Shown: positions 19,287 to 27,768 of the stretch, piece by piece
Layout of the letters: each line of letters opens with the position of its first letter
Numbering within the stretch: position 1 is the first letter of the stretch
Source of the DNA: CBDFFW01 sp965246945
GTDB lineage: Bacteria > Pseudomonadota > Alphaproteobacteria > UBA11073
Length of the DNA: 64,000 bases
Assembly (NCBI GenBank): GCA_965246945.1
Contig: CBDFFW010000001.1
Coordinates: 1,674,001 to 1,738,000 of the forward strand
Direction: 5' to 3'
Notes under the pieces: generated by a model
What the model saw: only the letters and a program-made list of their open reading frames with translations
Databases searched by the model: none
Told to the model about the DNA's origin: nothing
Position numbers and translations under genes: made by a program

Positions 19287-19760
19287 ATGGCCAAAGAAAA
19301 AGCCGCAAAACCGGTTAAAGCCGGTGCCGAAAATAAAACCGGTATGGCCTGGCTCTTGGTCTGGCCGATTATTTTGGCGATGAGTGCGGTTTTCCCGCCG
19401 CTATTTATTTTCGTGGCCGGGGTGATCCCCACTTTGGTCGCGCGGTTTGTCGATCCCCATCCCGAACGCTCGCTCACCGTTTGTGCCGGCGCAGGCAACG
19501 CGGTCGGCTGCGTTTACTGGCTGATCTGGACAGTCACCCATCAATATTTAAGCTGGCAAAGCATTTTGGGATTAATGTTATTGCCAACCACCTGGTTAGT
19601 TTTGCTCGGCGCAACTGGCGCGGGCTGGGTGGTGTGGCTAATAATACCGTCCATGGTATCCGCCCAGGTAACTCAGCATCAACTGGCCATACGCGCACGG
19701 CTGGTCAAAGCCCAAGAGAAAATGAGCAAAGAATGGAATCAAGGCATCAATGCGCCTTAA
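19287..19760 (+). CDS. Small multi-pass membrane protein of unknown function
   Basis: A 157-residue protein with a basic N-terminus (MAKEKAAKPVKAG), about four hydrophobic segments (about 20-50, 65-83, 92-108, 112-128) and a charged C-terminal tail. AAGGGAC about nine bases before the ATG is a reasonable ribosome-binding site. It follows the pseudokinase after 10 bp, so they are very likely co-expressed and may work together at the membrane. No family is recognised. Confidence 0.7.
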   Translation: MAKEKAAKPVKAGAENKTGMAWLLVWPIILAMSAVFPPLFIFVAGVIPTLVARFVDPHPERSLTVCAGAGNAVGCVYWLIWTVTHQYLSWQSILGLMLLPTTWLVLLGATGAGWVVWLIIPSMVSAQVTQHQLAIRARLVKAQEKMSKEWNQGINAP

Positions 19761-19807
19761 TAAAGTCGTTTTTCATCTTTAAACAACATTTTTTAGCCTT
19801 AATTAAG

Positions 19808-19837
19808 TTGACAATATGGTATTAATTTTTATTATCT
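19808..19837 (+). promoter_or_regulatory. Possible promoter of the Tat-type lipoprotein gene
   Basis: TTGACA (19808-19813), 18 nt, TTATCT (19832-19837), in an AT-rich gap 30 bp before the start codon. Confidence 0.35.
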
Positions 19838-19866
19838 ATATTAGACAACCATTAAGGAGAAACAAA

Positions 19867-20808
19867 ATGACTAGCGAAAAAATTAATTTAACAAGAAGAA
19901 AAGTCTTAGTATTATCAGGCGTCGGCCTTGTATCACTGCTAACTGGTTGTGGTGGTAGCACAAAAACAGTTAACAATTATCCTCCTGCAACAACAATATC
20001 TCCAAATTCAAATAGCAATGCCAATTCGAACCAAGCCCCCTCTATAGCTTCCATCGATAAAACCAATACCCGTTTGCAAAGCTTAATGGGCCAAAGTTCA
20101 ACCGACTCCGTTGCGGTGCAAATGCAAGCGCGTGATACTGTGATTGCTTATCAAAATGACATTGATGCTGTAATCCGGCCTGCTTTTACCGGCAATGATC
20201 CAAATCATAATTTAAGTGCATTGAAAGCGCTCACTACCACAAACAAAACATCAATTATTATTACTGTGGAAATAGATCCAACTGATCCATCGGTGACCTT
20301 TGACGGTCAGCAAACTGTGCATTTTGCCGCCAGTGCTGTTCATTATAATATTTCGGCAGATAATGAATTCGCTTCAGGCGCCAAAGATGCCGAAGACTTT
20401 ACTGACCATGGTTTAGTTGTTCGCATTAATAAGGGATTCCCAGGCGTAAATTATTATTATGATGATATTTACCAAGATAACCGCACTGGCGATCCGACCG
20501 ATCGTGTTGAACGGCATACTGCCAATCTTCTTGTGGCAACCCCTAATTACATTGAGCAAGGTGCACGCTTTAATAAATATTCGGCGAGCGAACAAAGACA
20601 AGCTTTGACTGGGGTAATAAAAATTTTGGAGGCTGTGCAAAATGGCAAAATCAAGTTGAATGCAGATAACACAGTCACCATGAATGGCCAAACCAGCAGA
20701 ACACTGACACTTAGCGCCAAAGACGTGGGTGTCGAAATCGGCTTTGGCAAAATCAGTGGTACTATTTCTAAAACAATGTCAGCATTGCCGTTATCATTTA
20801 ACGGGTAA
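19867..20808 (+). CDS. Putative Tat-exported lipoprotein of unknown function
   Basis: A 313-residue protein. The N-terminus MTSEKINLTRRKVLVLSGVG has a twin-arginine motif, followed by the lipobox LLTG-C (cysteine at about 29). A low-complexity Asn/Ser linker follows (SPNSNSNANSN). The rest is polar with no recognised domain. AAGGAG lies about 8 bases before the ATG at 19867, which is why I reject the upstream start at 19816. The gene is richer in A/T than its neighbours, and it has its own promoter-like site and a downstream hairpin, so it looks like an independently acquired unit. Confidence 0.7.
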   Translation: MTSEKINLTRRKVLVLSGVGLVSLLTGCGGSTKTVNNYPPATTISPNSNSNANSNQAPSIASIDKTNTRLQSLMGQSSTDSVAVQMQARDTVIAYQNDIDAVIRPAFTGNDPNHNLSALKALTTTNKTSIIITVEIDPTDPSVTFDGQQTVHFAASAVHYNISADNEFASGAKDAEDFTDHGLVVRINKGFPGVNYYYDDIYQDNRTGDPTDRVERHTANLLVATPNYIEQGARFNKYSASEQRQALTGVIKILEAVQNGKIKLNADNTVTMNGQTSRTLTLSAKDVGVEIGFGKISGTISKTMSALPLSFNG

Positions 20809-20817
20809 ACACATAAC

Positions 20818-20848
20818 AATAATAGCCGTCAACCGGCGGCTATTATTT
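20818..20848 (+). terminator. Hairpin terminator after the lipoprotein gene
   Basis: AATAATAGCCG / CGGCTATTATT stem with a short loop, then TTTC and an A-rich run. It could act in both directions. Confidence 0.65.
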
Positions 20849-20858
20849 CAAAAAAAGC

Positions 20859-20887
20859 TTGACAATTTTGTCTATCATGATTACATT
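20859..20887 (+). promoter_or_regulatory. Sigma-70-like promoter for a candidate small RNA
   Basis: Perfect TTGACA (20859-20864), 17 nt, TACATT (20882-20887). No open reading frame with a ribosome-binding site follows, so it probably drives a non-coding transcript. Confidence 0.55.
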
Positions 20888-20893
20888 CCTATT

Positions 20894-21031
20894 AATCTGA
20901 ATTGGCTGGCCAGCAATTCAGGAAGGTTATGACCTTAAGGGCGCGGGTCCGGCAAACAGCCTGTGCGAGCAATCAATACATCCCTTAAACGAGCCGGTCG
21001 ATGTTTGCAAAAATCTCCCGGGAGTGTTTTT
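20894..21031 (+). ncRNA. Candidate structured small RNA (unclassified)
   Basis: A gene-free stretch downstream of a good promoter. It starts with a hairpin (CTGAATTG ... CAATTCAG around CTGGCCAG, 20897-20922). It then has several long-range complementary pairs (TTAAGGG/CCCTTAA, CCGGC/GCCGG, GCAAACA/TGTTTGC) and ends in CTCCCGGGAG followed by TGTTTTT. The pairs are partly exclusive, which could mean alternative folds. It does not match 4.5S, tmRNA or RNase P by eye; a divergent 6S RNA is conceivable but unsupported. Confidence 0.4.
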
Positions 21032-21090
21032 AAACCATTCAATTAAAAGCAAAATGCATTATCCTTATTCTTAAAATAGCAATTTAGATA

Positions 21091-21200
21091 TTACTTCATC
21101 CTGAGGAGTGCCGCAGGCACGTCTCGAAGGGATGCTTAACCTGGGTTATCTCACTGGAGTATCCTTCGAGACGCTGCTAAGCAGCTCCTCAGGATGAGGT
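21091..21200. repeat. Palindromic repeat family A, copy A2
   Basis: TTACTTCATCCTGAGGA at the left end, arm hairpin GTGCcgcagGCAC, inner GTCTCGAAGGGAT/ATCCTTCGAGAC, right arm hairpin GCTGCtaaGCAGC and end CTCCTCAGGATGAGG. It lies one base before the stop codon of the GIY-YIG gene. Confidence 0.93.
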
Positions 21201-21201
21201 T

Positions 21202-21501
21202 CTATAAGTGTTTCTTTTTATATCTTTCAGCCAGCATTGGCAGCAATTCATATTCTTTGCGGATCAATGCTTCTTTCTTATCGCGTCGCCAACCTTTAAC
21301 TTGGCGCTCTGCTGCAATGGCATCCGTTATATTCAGAAAATTTTCAGCGAATACCAGGCGAACTGGGCGCCGCTTGAATGTATAACACGTTGGATGAAAA
21401 CCCTGTTCATGCTGGCTCATCCGCAATTCAAATTCGCCGCGCGTCGTACCTACATAATAACTGTTATCCGCACAATGCAAAATATAGAGCCATGCGGACA
21501 T
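21202..21501 (-). CDS. GIY-YIG nuclease superfamily protein (UPF0213/YhbQ-like)
   Basis: A 99-residue single-domain GIY-YIG protein. The motif appears as WLYILHCADNSYYVGTT (the GIY part is LYI, YIG is YVG). It has the conserved arginine in the ELRMSQHEQG block and the glutamate in AAERQVKGWRRDKKEAL. The length is typical of the stand-alone family (80-100 aa). It lies precisely between two family A palindromes (A2 and A3), and its stop codon abuts A2. Members of this family are small nuclease-fold proteins of mostly unknown cellular role; a link with the flanking repeats is inference. Confidence 0.9.
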   Translation of the reverse strand: MSAWLYILHCADNSYYVGTTRGEFELRMSQHEQGFHPTCYTFKRRPVRLVFAENFLNITDAIAAERQVKGWRRDKKEALIRKEYELLPMLAERYKKKHL

Positions 21502-21536
21502 CCGCTAATCTTATTAAATAACTAGAATGTTTACAA

Positions 21537-21649
21537 CTTACCTCATCCTGAGGAGCGGCTGAAAGCCGTGTCTCGAAAGATGCTCCAACCAGGTACCTAG
21601 GTAAGCATCCTTCGAGACGAACGTTGAGCGTTCTCCTCAGGATGAGGTT
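21537..21649. repeat. Palindromic repeat family A, copy A3
   Basis: CTTACCTCATCCTGAGGAG, arm hairpin CGGCTgaaAGCCG, inner GTCTCGAAAGATGCTCC and GCATCCTTCGAGAC, right arm hairpin GAACGttgagCGTTC, end CTCCTCAGGATGAGG. It lies between the GIY-YIG start and sucC, in a divergent promoter region. Confidence 0.94.
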
Positions 21650-21715
21650 GGTGCAACATCATTTGCATCAAAATCCTTGCCTGCTCGCTGCCTTTACCGG
21701 TAAGCGTAAGGCAGC

Positions 21716-22924
21716 ATGAACATACACGAATATCAGGGCAAATCTATTCTGCAGGAATACGGGATTGCCACCCCCACCGGTTATCCAGCGCTGACCGTGG
21801 ATGAAGCGGTTGCGGCCGCCAAAAAACTTCCAGGTCCGATCTATGTGGTGAAGTCGCAAATCCATGCGGGCGGCCGTGGCGCTGGGCATTTCGAAAATGA
21901 TCCTGAGCGTAAAAATGGTGGCGGCGTGCGCGTGGTTAAGTCTATTGATGCTGTGAAAGCGGCAGCCGAACAAATGCTCGGTCAAACTTTAGTTACCAAG
22001 CAAACCGGTGAAACCGGCAAACAAGTGCAGCGCCTCTATATTGAAGCTGGCTGCGACATTAAACGCGAACTTTATCTGTCGATGTTGATCGACCGTGATA
22101 CCTCACGCGTCACCTTTATCGCCTCAACCGAAGGCGGCATGGATATCGAAGAAGTGGCCGAGCATCACCCTGAAAAAATTATGTCGGTGAATGTGGATCC
22201 CGCAGCTGGCCTCAGCGGTTTTCATTGCCGGAAATTAGCCTTTGGTTTGAAGCTGGAAAGCGGCGAGCAGGTTAAATCCTTCACCAAATTCGTCACCGCA
22301 CTTTACCGCATGTTTGTGGAAAAAGATGCCTCGATGCTGGAAATCAATCCATTGGTTGTGACCGGCAAAGGCGAAATTATCGCTTTAGACGCGAAAATGG
22401 AATTCGACAGCAACGCGCTGTACCGCCACCCCGAAGTAGTGGCGATGCGCGATGAATCCGAAGAAGATGCGATGGATTTGGAAGCATCGAAAAACGAACT
22501 GAACTATGTGCGTTTGGATGGCAATATCGGCTGCATGGTCAACGGCGCGGGCCTGGCGATGGCGACCATGGACATCATTAAACTATATGGCGCAGAACCG
22601 GCTAACTTCTTAGACGTTGGCGGCGGCGCGACCAAAGAACGCGTGATTGCAGCGTTTAAACTGATTATGTCAGACAAAAACGTTAAAGGCATTTTGGTCA
22701 ACATCTTTGGCGGCATCATGCGCTGCGATATCATCGCGGGCGGCATTATCGAAGCGGTAAAAGAAGTATCGCTGAACGTGCCATTGGTCGTGCGTTTGGA
22801 AGGCACCAACGTTGAACTCGGCAAAAAAATGCTGAATGAAAGCGGTCTGCCAATCGTTGCCGGTGATAACTTGGCCGACGCTGCCGAAAAAATCGTGCAC
22901 GAAGTACAAAAACGCGCGGCATAA
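21716..22924 (+). CDS. sucC: Succinyl-CoA synthetase (ADP-forming) beta subunit
   Basis: A 402-residue TCA-cycle enzyme subunit that converts succinyl-CoA to succinate with formation of ATP. It begins MNIHEYQGKSILQEYG, with an ATP-grasp domain (VVKSQIHAGGRGAGHF, MLEINPLVV) and the C-terminal ligase domain (DVGGGATKERV, NIFGGIMRCDIIAGGI, RLEGTNVELG). Usual family length. sucD follows after a short repeat hairpin (B2). The normal alphaproteobacterial neighbours mdh and sucAB are absent. Confidence 0.97.
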   Translation: MNIHEYQGKSILQEYGIATPTGYPALTVDEAVAAAKKLPGPIYVVKSQIHAGGRGAGHFENDPERKNGGGVRVVKSIDAVKAAAEQMLGQTLVTKQTGETGKQVQRLYIEAGCDIKRELYLSMLIDRDTSRVTFIASTEGGMDIEEVAEHHPEKIMSVNVDPAAGLSGFHCRKLAFGLKLESGEQVKSFTKFVTALYRMFVEKDASMLEINPLVVTGKGEIIALDAKMEFDSNALYRHPEVVAMRDESEEDAMDLEASKNELNYVRLDGNIGCMVNGAGLAMATMDIIKLYGAEPANFLDVGGGATKERVIAAFKLIMSDKNVKGILVNIFGGIMRCDIIAGGIIEAVKEVSLNVPLVVRLEGTNVELGKKMLNESGLPIVAGDNLADAAEKIVHEVQKRAA

Positions 22925-22970
22925 ACCGTCATCCCGGCGCAGACGCTGCGCGCCGCGCCGGGATCCAATA
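22925..22970. repeat. Family B-type hairpin B2 between sucC and sucD
   Basis: CGTCATCCCGGCGC, a 14-nt loop, then GCGCCGGGATCC: a strong hairpin with the GTCAT-hairpin-ATCC pattern of a single B arm, here with a GC-rich stem variant. It is followed by a smaller inverted pair GCGCC/GGCGC. It lies inside the sucCD operon and could slow or attenuate read-through. Confidence 0.7.
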
Positions 22971-23011
22971 ATCAATAAGCGCGCCACAGGCGCACAATGA
23001 AGGATTAAAAA

Positions 23012-23902
23012 ATGGCTGTTCTCGTTAACGCACAAACCAAAGTGATCTGTCAGGGCTTTACTGGCGCGCAGGGCACGTTTCACTCTGAGCAGGCGATTGC
23101 TTACGGTACCAAAATGGTCGGCGGCGTGACCCCGGGCAAAGGCGGCACGCAGCATATCGGCCTGCCGGTGTTTGATACTGTCGCGGAAGCCCGCGCGCGC
23201 ACCCAATGCGATGCGAGTGTGATCTACGTCCCTGCCCCGTTTGCGGCGGATGCGATTTTGGAAGCAATTGATGCTGAAGTGCCATTGGTCGTTTGCATCA
23301 CTGAAGGCATTCCCGTGTTAGACATGGTAAAAGTAAAGAAAGCTTTGGCAGGCAGCAAGACCCGTTTAATTGGTCCGAATTGCCCAGGTGTGATTACCCC
23401 TGGCGAATGTAAAATCGGGATTATGCCTGGCCATATCCATATGCGCGGTAAAATTGGCATCGTTTCGCGCTCTGGCACCCTCACTTACGAAGCAGTGGCG
23501 CAAACCACTGCCGCTGGTCTTGGCCAAACCACTTGTATCGGTATCGGCGGTGATCCAGTGAACGGCACCAACTTCGTGGATGCGTTGGAAATGTTTTTGG
23601 CGGATGAAGAGACCCAAGGTATCATCATGATCGGTGAAATTGGCGGTTCGGCAGAAGAAGATGGCGCGGCGTTTTACAAAGCCAGCAAAATCAAAAAACC
23701 CATTGTTGGTTTCATCGCCGGGGTTACTGCCCCACCGGGCCGCCGCATGGGCCATGCGGGCGCGATCATCGCGGGCGGTAAAGGCGGCGCGGGCGACAAA
23801 ATGGATGCGATGCGCGCGGCCGGTTTTGCCGTTTCGCCATCACCTGCTGCACTTGGCCAAACGATGTTAGATTTGATGCAAGGCAAAAAAATCGCTGCAT
23901 AA
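23012..23902 (+). CDS. sucD: Succinyl-CoA synthetase alpha subunit
   Basis: A 296-residue subunit. The CoA-binding Rossmann part has GFTGAQGTFHSEQAI; VSRSGTLTYE and IGEIGGSAEED follow, and the phosphohistidine is H248 in GRRMGHAGAIIAGG. A GAAGGA ribosome-binding site lies about nine bases before the ATG. It partners SucC in the TCA cycle. Confidence 0.97.
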   Translation: MAVLVNAQTKVICQGFTGAQGTFHSEQAIAYGTKMVGGVTPGKGGTQHIGLPVFDTVAEARARTQCDASVIYVPAPFAADAILEAIDAEVPLVVCITEGIPVLDMVKVKKALAGSKTRLIGPNCPGVITPGECKIGIMPGHIHMRGKIGIVSRSGTLTYEAVAQTTAAGLGQTTCIGIGGDPVNGTNFVDALEMFLADEETQGIIMIGEIGGSAEEDGAAFYKASKIKKPIVGFIAGVTAPPGRRMGHAGAIIAGGKGGAGDKMDAMRAAGFAVSPSPAALGQTMLDLMQGKKIAA

Positions 23903-23910
23903 TATTCAGC

Positions 23911-25140
23911 ATGTTTAAAATCATCACCCTGGCAATAGTAACCCTGTTGCCAGGGTTTGTTTTTGCGGCGGATAATCCAGCCAGTGATACCTGTTCTGAG
24001 CTGCAGCACAACATTCAATTACTCGATGATATTGGTAAGTTACGGCCTAAACAAACGAATAAAGCGGCGATCAATGCCAACAATGATATAACCGATTATA
24101 TCGGCCAATCCCGTAGCACCTTAACTGCAGCGCTTGATGCGGCGCAAAATTGCGAAGATGCCAATCGCGTGGAACGGGCGTTGCAGCATTTAAGCTGGGC
24201 GGCTTATTGGCTACATTATGATACGCATGTGCCAAGTGACGCGCAAACCATGTTGCGCGCGACCACTGATTATTTGGCCGTGGCCAAGGAAATTATCCAG
24301 CATCAACCCGAAGTGTTAACACCCGCATTTTATCACAGTGATTTCCGACAAAATTTGGATACGGTTTATAAATACCGCACCATTGCATTGCAGGCGCTTG
24401 GCCAACCAACGGCAGTGACTGCAATTTTGGCGGAACAGGCGCAAATGGGCTTTTGTGCCGCCCAATGGCGTTTGGCCGAAAATTATACGCGTGCGCAGCA
24501 AAATCAACTGGCAGCGCAAACCTATCAAACCATGCTGCATAATCCGGCCTGCCGCAGCAGTGACAGCACCAATCATGATTTTGCCATGCCTGGTTTGCGG
24601 CTGGTTTATTTATATGAAAAGATGGGACAGCCGGAAAACAGCGCAGCGGCTTTGCAAAAACAATTTGCCATTAATCAGGCCATGACCAAACAGATCGGTT
24701 GCGGGAGCGCGGCACCGCCTGGTGAGTTCGAAACCATTTACCGCTTAGCGGCAATACAAGCAAAAAATAAACCTGAACAGGCGTTTGAGCTTAGCCAATA
24801 TGGTTTGGCGCGCGCTACTGTCAGCAGTGAATTTGCCGATAGCAAACGACAAGCTGTAGATGAAGTGGCGCAACCTTCATGGCAAAAACTGAAAAATATA
24901 TGGTCTCGCTGGACCCATAAAGCCGAACCTGGCGCTGGTTATGCGCATGAATATTTGCCAAAGCTGAATAAGCTAAAACAAAATTTAGCCGCCAAATTGC
25001 CGCTTGAAACACAAACCCGTTTAACTATACAAGCCACTGTGAAAGCGTTAAATAGTTGTGCAGATGGTTTAACCGATCCGCAATGGCTGCAGCAATACGA
25101 TCCGGATTATCAGCCTTTTATTCCAGTTCCAGAAGAATGA
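23911..25140 (+). CDS. Exported TPR-like repeat protein of unknown function
   Basis: A 409-residue protein with a Sec signal peptide (about 1-20, TLLPGFVFAAD). The mature part is almost all helical; segments such as AAQWRLAENYTRAQQNQLAAQTYQ, GLRLVYLYEKMGQPENSAAAL and IYRLAAIQAKNKPEQAFEL look like degenerate TPR/Sel1-type helix pairs. Several cysteines suggest disulfides in the periplasm. It starts eight bases after sucD but has no clear Shine-Dalgarno. The last 31 bases overlap the 3' end of the convergent gene at 25110. No precise function can be given. Confidence 0.65.
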   Translation: MFKIITLAIVTLLPGFVFAADNPASDTCSELQHNIQLLDDIGKLRPKQTNKAAINANNDITDYIGQSRSTLTAALDAAQNCEDANRVERALQHLSWAAYWLHYDTHVPSDAQTMLRATTDYLAVAKEIIQHQPEVLTPAFYHSDFRQNLDTVYKYRTIALQALGQPTAVTAILAEQAQMGFCAAQWRLAENYTRAQQNQLAAQTYQTMLHNPACRSSDSTNHDFAMPGLRLVYLYEKMGQPENSAAALQKQFAINQAMTKQIGCGSAAPPGEFETIYRLAAIQAKNKPEQAFELSQYGLARATVSSEFADSKRQAVDEVAQPSWQKLKNIWSRWTHKAEPGAGYAHEYLPKLNKLKQNLAAKLPLETQTRLTIQATVKALNSCADGLTDPQWLQQYDPDYQPFIPVPEE

Positions 25141-26174
25141 TCAAGCTGAGTATTCAGCCAACTTAAAGCTTTTTCCCTGGCCCCGATGCCTAATAATTGC
25201 GTGGTGTGTTGGCGCACCAAGGCCAGTAGCCAAGGTTGCTGCTGCAATGTTAAACGCCAGCTTTTATCTCTCAGCAGGTTACGGCGATAACCGTGATTAA
25301 ACAGCCAATGTTGTTGCCAGATAGCCCAGGTTTCCGGCGGTAATTCCGGCAATGCGGTTTGCCAAGCCTGCAACAAACCGGCGATACAGTGCGCCAGTTG
25401 CTGGTCGGTTTGGGTCTGGCCCCAAAATGGGATTTTTAATTTTTGCGGTGGGCTGGTTTGCGGTTCCGCAATCCGGCGTGGCAGGGTAACAGTTTTGCTG
25501 TTTATATTTTCTGAATGTTTAGCGTTAATCAAATCAATATTAGGCGTCCCTACCACTGGCCGCATTGGGGCAAAGGGTAGCAAATGTTCCTGCAAAGCCG
25601 CGTGCATGGCCACACCCGCATGCTGGCTGCGGCGCGATTTGATATTGGGCATCACCAAGGCTGACGCCACATCCGCCGCCGTAAACCCAAAATCATGCGC
25701 CGCCGCTGGCAAGGCATGATCATAAGGATGCGCCAGTGCTTTCATTTGCGGCTCCCCCTCCATAATCCGCCAGCTGGCCAAATGGAGCGAGCGCCAGCCG
25801 ATATAATCGGCCAATTCCGGTTGATAATGCAGGCTGGTGGGACGGCTGTAATGCGCCAGGCTGAGTTGGTTCAGGCGGGAAAAACTATCAATTTCATCCG
25901 TTGGCGCACACAGCAAATGCAGCACCGCCTGGTTTTCGATCCAGCTGGGCCAATGCAAAATAATTCGCAGCAACCGCTGATCAACCCGCGTAATGCGCGC
26001 CAGCGAATGGATTTGCGTGGAGGTAATAATAGCCAGCGGCGCGCCATCTGGTTTAACCGCCAATAAGACCCCGCGCAAAGTGCCGGTGCCTGCCATGGCT
26101 AATTCATATTCCAAACTTTCCCGCTGGGCGAAAGTGAAACTTTCTGAAACAGCGAGATGGGTGGGCTTAGGCAC
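25110..26174 (-). CDS. Protein of unknown function (354 aa)
   Basis: I do not recognise this family. It starts with GTG at 26172-26174. The N-terminal 170 residues look like a mixed alpha/beta domain (TGTLRGVLLAVKPDGAPLAIITS and so on). A Lys/Pro/Thr-rich linker follows (about 210-250), and then a tryptophan-rich helical C-terminus (WAIWQQHWLFNHGYRRNLL). No signal peptide or membrane helix is seen. It is divergent from guaB and overlaps the convergent exported TPR-like gene by 31 bases. Confidence 0.6.
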   Translation of the reverse strand: MPKPTHLAVSESFTFAQRESLEYELAMAGTGTLRGVLLAVKPDGAPLAIITSTQIHSLARITRVDQRLLRIILHWPSWIENQAVLHLLCAPTDEIDSFSRLNQLSLAHYSRPTSLHYQPELADYIGWRSLHLASWRIMEGEPQMKALAHPYDHALPAAAHDFGFTAADVASALVMPNIKSRRSQHAGVAMHAALQEHLLPFAPMRPVVGTPNIDLINAKHSENINSKTVTLPRRIAEPQTSPPQKLKIPFWGQTQTDQQLAHCIAGLLQAWQTALPELPPETWAIWQQHWLFNHGYRRNLLRDKSWRLTLQQQPWLLALVRQHTTQLLGIGAREKALSWLNTQLDHSSGTGIKG

Positions 26175-26248
26175 TTTATTAACCTAATTGATTTGGGTTG
26201 CTTTGCAAAATGCTTGCTTTCACTTCACACCCGCATTTATTTTACAAC

Positions 26249-27721
26249 ATGGAACTATCCACTCGAATTCTTGGCGAAGCGCTAACTTTTGACGATGTGT
26301 TGCTGGTGCCCGCTGCCAGCCATGTGCTGCCGGCCGATGTGAAACTGGCCACCCAATTAACCCCGCAAATTGCGCTTGGCATTCCCGTGCTTTCGGCGGC
26401 AATGGATACCGTGACTGAAAGCCGCATGGCCATTGCGCTGGCGCAAGCGGGCGGTTTGGGCGTTATTCACCGTAATTTATTGCCTGCTGATCAAGCCAAT
26501 GAAGTGCGGCAGGTGAAACGCTTTGAAAGTGGCATGGTGATTAACCCGATTACCATTGCGCCCGATGCGCCGTTGCAGGAAGCACTGCAGCTGATGGCGC
26601 TGAACAGTATCACCGGAATACCAGTGGTCGATTCCGCTTCGCAAAAACTGGTGGGCATTTTAACCAATCGCGATGTGCGCTTTGCCAATGATATGGCCGC
26701 GCCCGTGCATACGCTGATGACCAAAGATTTAGTCACCGCACCCATGGGCGTTACACGCGAAGAGGCGATGAAATTATTGCATCAGCACCGCATTGAAAAA
26801 TTACTGGTAATAGATGATACCCATCGCTGCGTCGGATTAATCACCGTTAAAGACATTGAAAAAGCGAAACTGAACCCGCATGCGACCAAAGATAGCCAAG
26901 GCCGGTTGCGCGTGGCAGCCGCGATCAGCACTGGCCAACAGGGTTTGGAACGCGCGGCGCAATTGGTCGCCGCCGAGGTGGATGTGCTCGTGGTGGATAC
27001 CGCGCATGGCCATAGCGCATCGGTCATTCAAATGGTGCGTGATTTGAAAGGCTTATATCCGCATATTGCCATTATCGCCGGTAATATCGCCACCGCGGCA
27101 GCGGCGGCGGCGTTGTGCGATGCCGGTGCCGATGCGGTGAAAGTGGGCATTGGCCCAGGTTCGATTTGTACCACGCGGATTGTGGCAGGGGTCGGTGTGC
27201 CGCAGCTAACCGCGATTATGCAGGTGGCGAGCGTAACCGCGCCGCGCGGGATTCCATTGATTGCCGATGGCGGCATTAAATATTCAGGTGATCTGGCCAA
27301 AGCGCTGGCGGCGGGTGCGAATTGTGTCATGCTCGGCTCCATGCTCGCTGGCACGGATGAAGCGCCGGGCGAAGTGGTGTATTATGAAGGCCGCAGTTAT
27401 AAATCATACCGTGGCATGGGTTCGGCCGGGGCGATGGCGCAAGGGTCGGCCGACCGGTATTTTCAAAGCGCGAAAACCGAACGGCAAAAACTGGTGCCCG
27501 AAGGCGTGGAAGGCCGCGTGCCGTATAAAGGGTTAGTTGGCAATGTGCTGCACCAATTAATGGGGGGCCTGCGCGCTTCCATGGGTTATACCGGCCAGGC
27601 CGATTTAAACGATTTCCGCACCCAAACGCAGTTCGTGCGCATTACCGGCGCGGGGTTGAAGGAAAGCCATGTGCATAATATTCAAATTACCACGGAAACC
27701 CCGAATTACCGCGTGGATTAA
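26249..27721 (+). CDS. guaB: IMP dehydrogenase
   Basis: A 490-residue enzyme that oxidises IMP to XMP with NAD+, the committed step to GMP. It starts at the ATG at 26249 (MELSTRILGEALTFDDVLLVP), where homology begins. The catalytic barrel is interrupted by a CBS pair at about residues 96-205. The active-site loop GPGSICTTR has catalytic C307, and the flap contains YRGMGSAGAM. There is no clear Shine-Dalgarno. guaA is not adjacent. Confidence 0.97.
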   Translation: MELSTRILGEALTFDDVLLVPAASHVLPADVKLATQLTPQIALGIPVLSAAMDTVTESRMAIALAQAGGLGVIHRNLLPADQANEVRQVKRFESGMVINPITIAPDAPLQEALQLMALNSITGIPVVDSASQKLVGILTNRDVRFANDMAAPVHTLMTKDLVTAPMGVTREEAMKLLHQHRIEKLLVIDDTHRCVGLITVKDIEKAKLNPHATKDSQGRLRVAAAISTGQQGLERAAQLVAAEVDVLVVDTAHGHSASVIQMVRDLKGLYPHIAIIAGNIATAAAAAALCDAGADAVKVGIGPGSICTTRIVAGVGVPQLTAIMQVASVTAPRGIPLIADGGIKYSGDLAKALAAGANCVMLGSMLAGTDEAPGEVVYYEGRSYKSYRGMGSAGAMAQGSADRYFQSAKTERQKLVPEGVEGRVPYKGLVGNVLHQLMGGLRASMGYTGQADLNDFRTQTQFVRITGAGLKESHVHNIQITTETPNYRVD

Positions 27722-27768
27722 ATTTGCAATTATTTGCCTTAAGTCAATTACATCTTTAATTTTTGCGG

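Noticed and set aside
20894..21031. 6S RNA or 4.5S (SRP) RNA
   Set aside because: The conserved SRP core GGTCAGGTCCGGAAGGAAGC-type sequence is absent and a convincing 6S central bubble could not be drawn; kept only as an unclassified candidate.
21208..21525. Plus-strand open frame opposite the GIY-YIG gene
   Set aside because: A shadow of the GIY-YIG gene with no ribosome-binding site.
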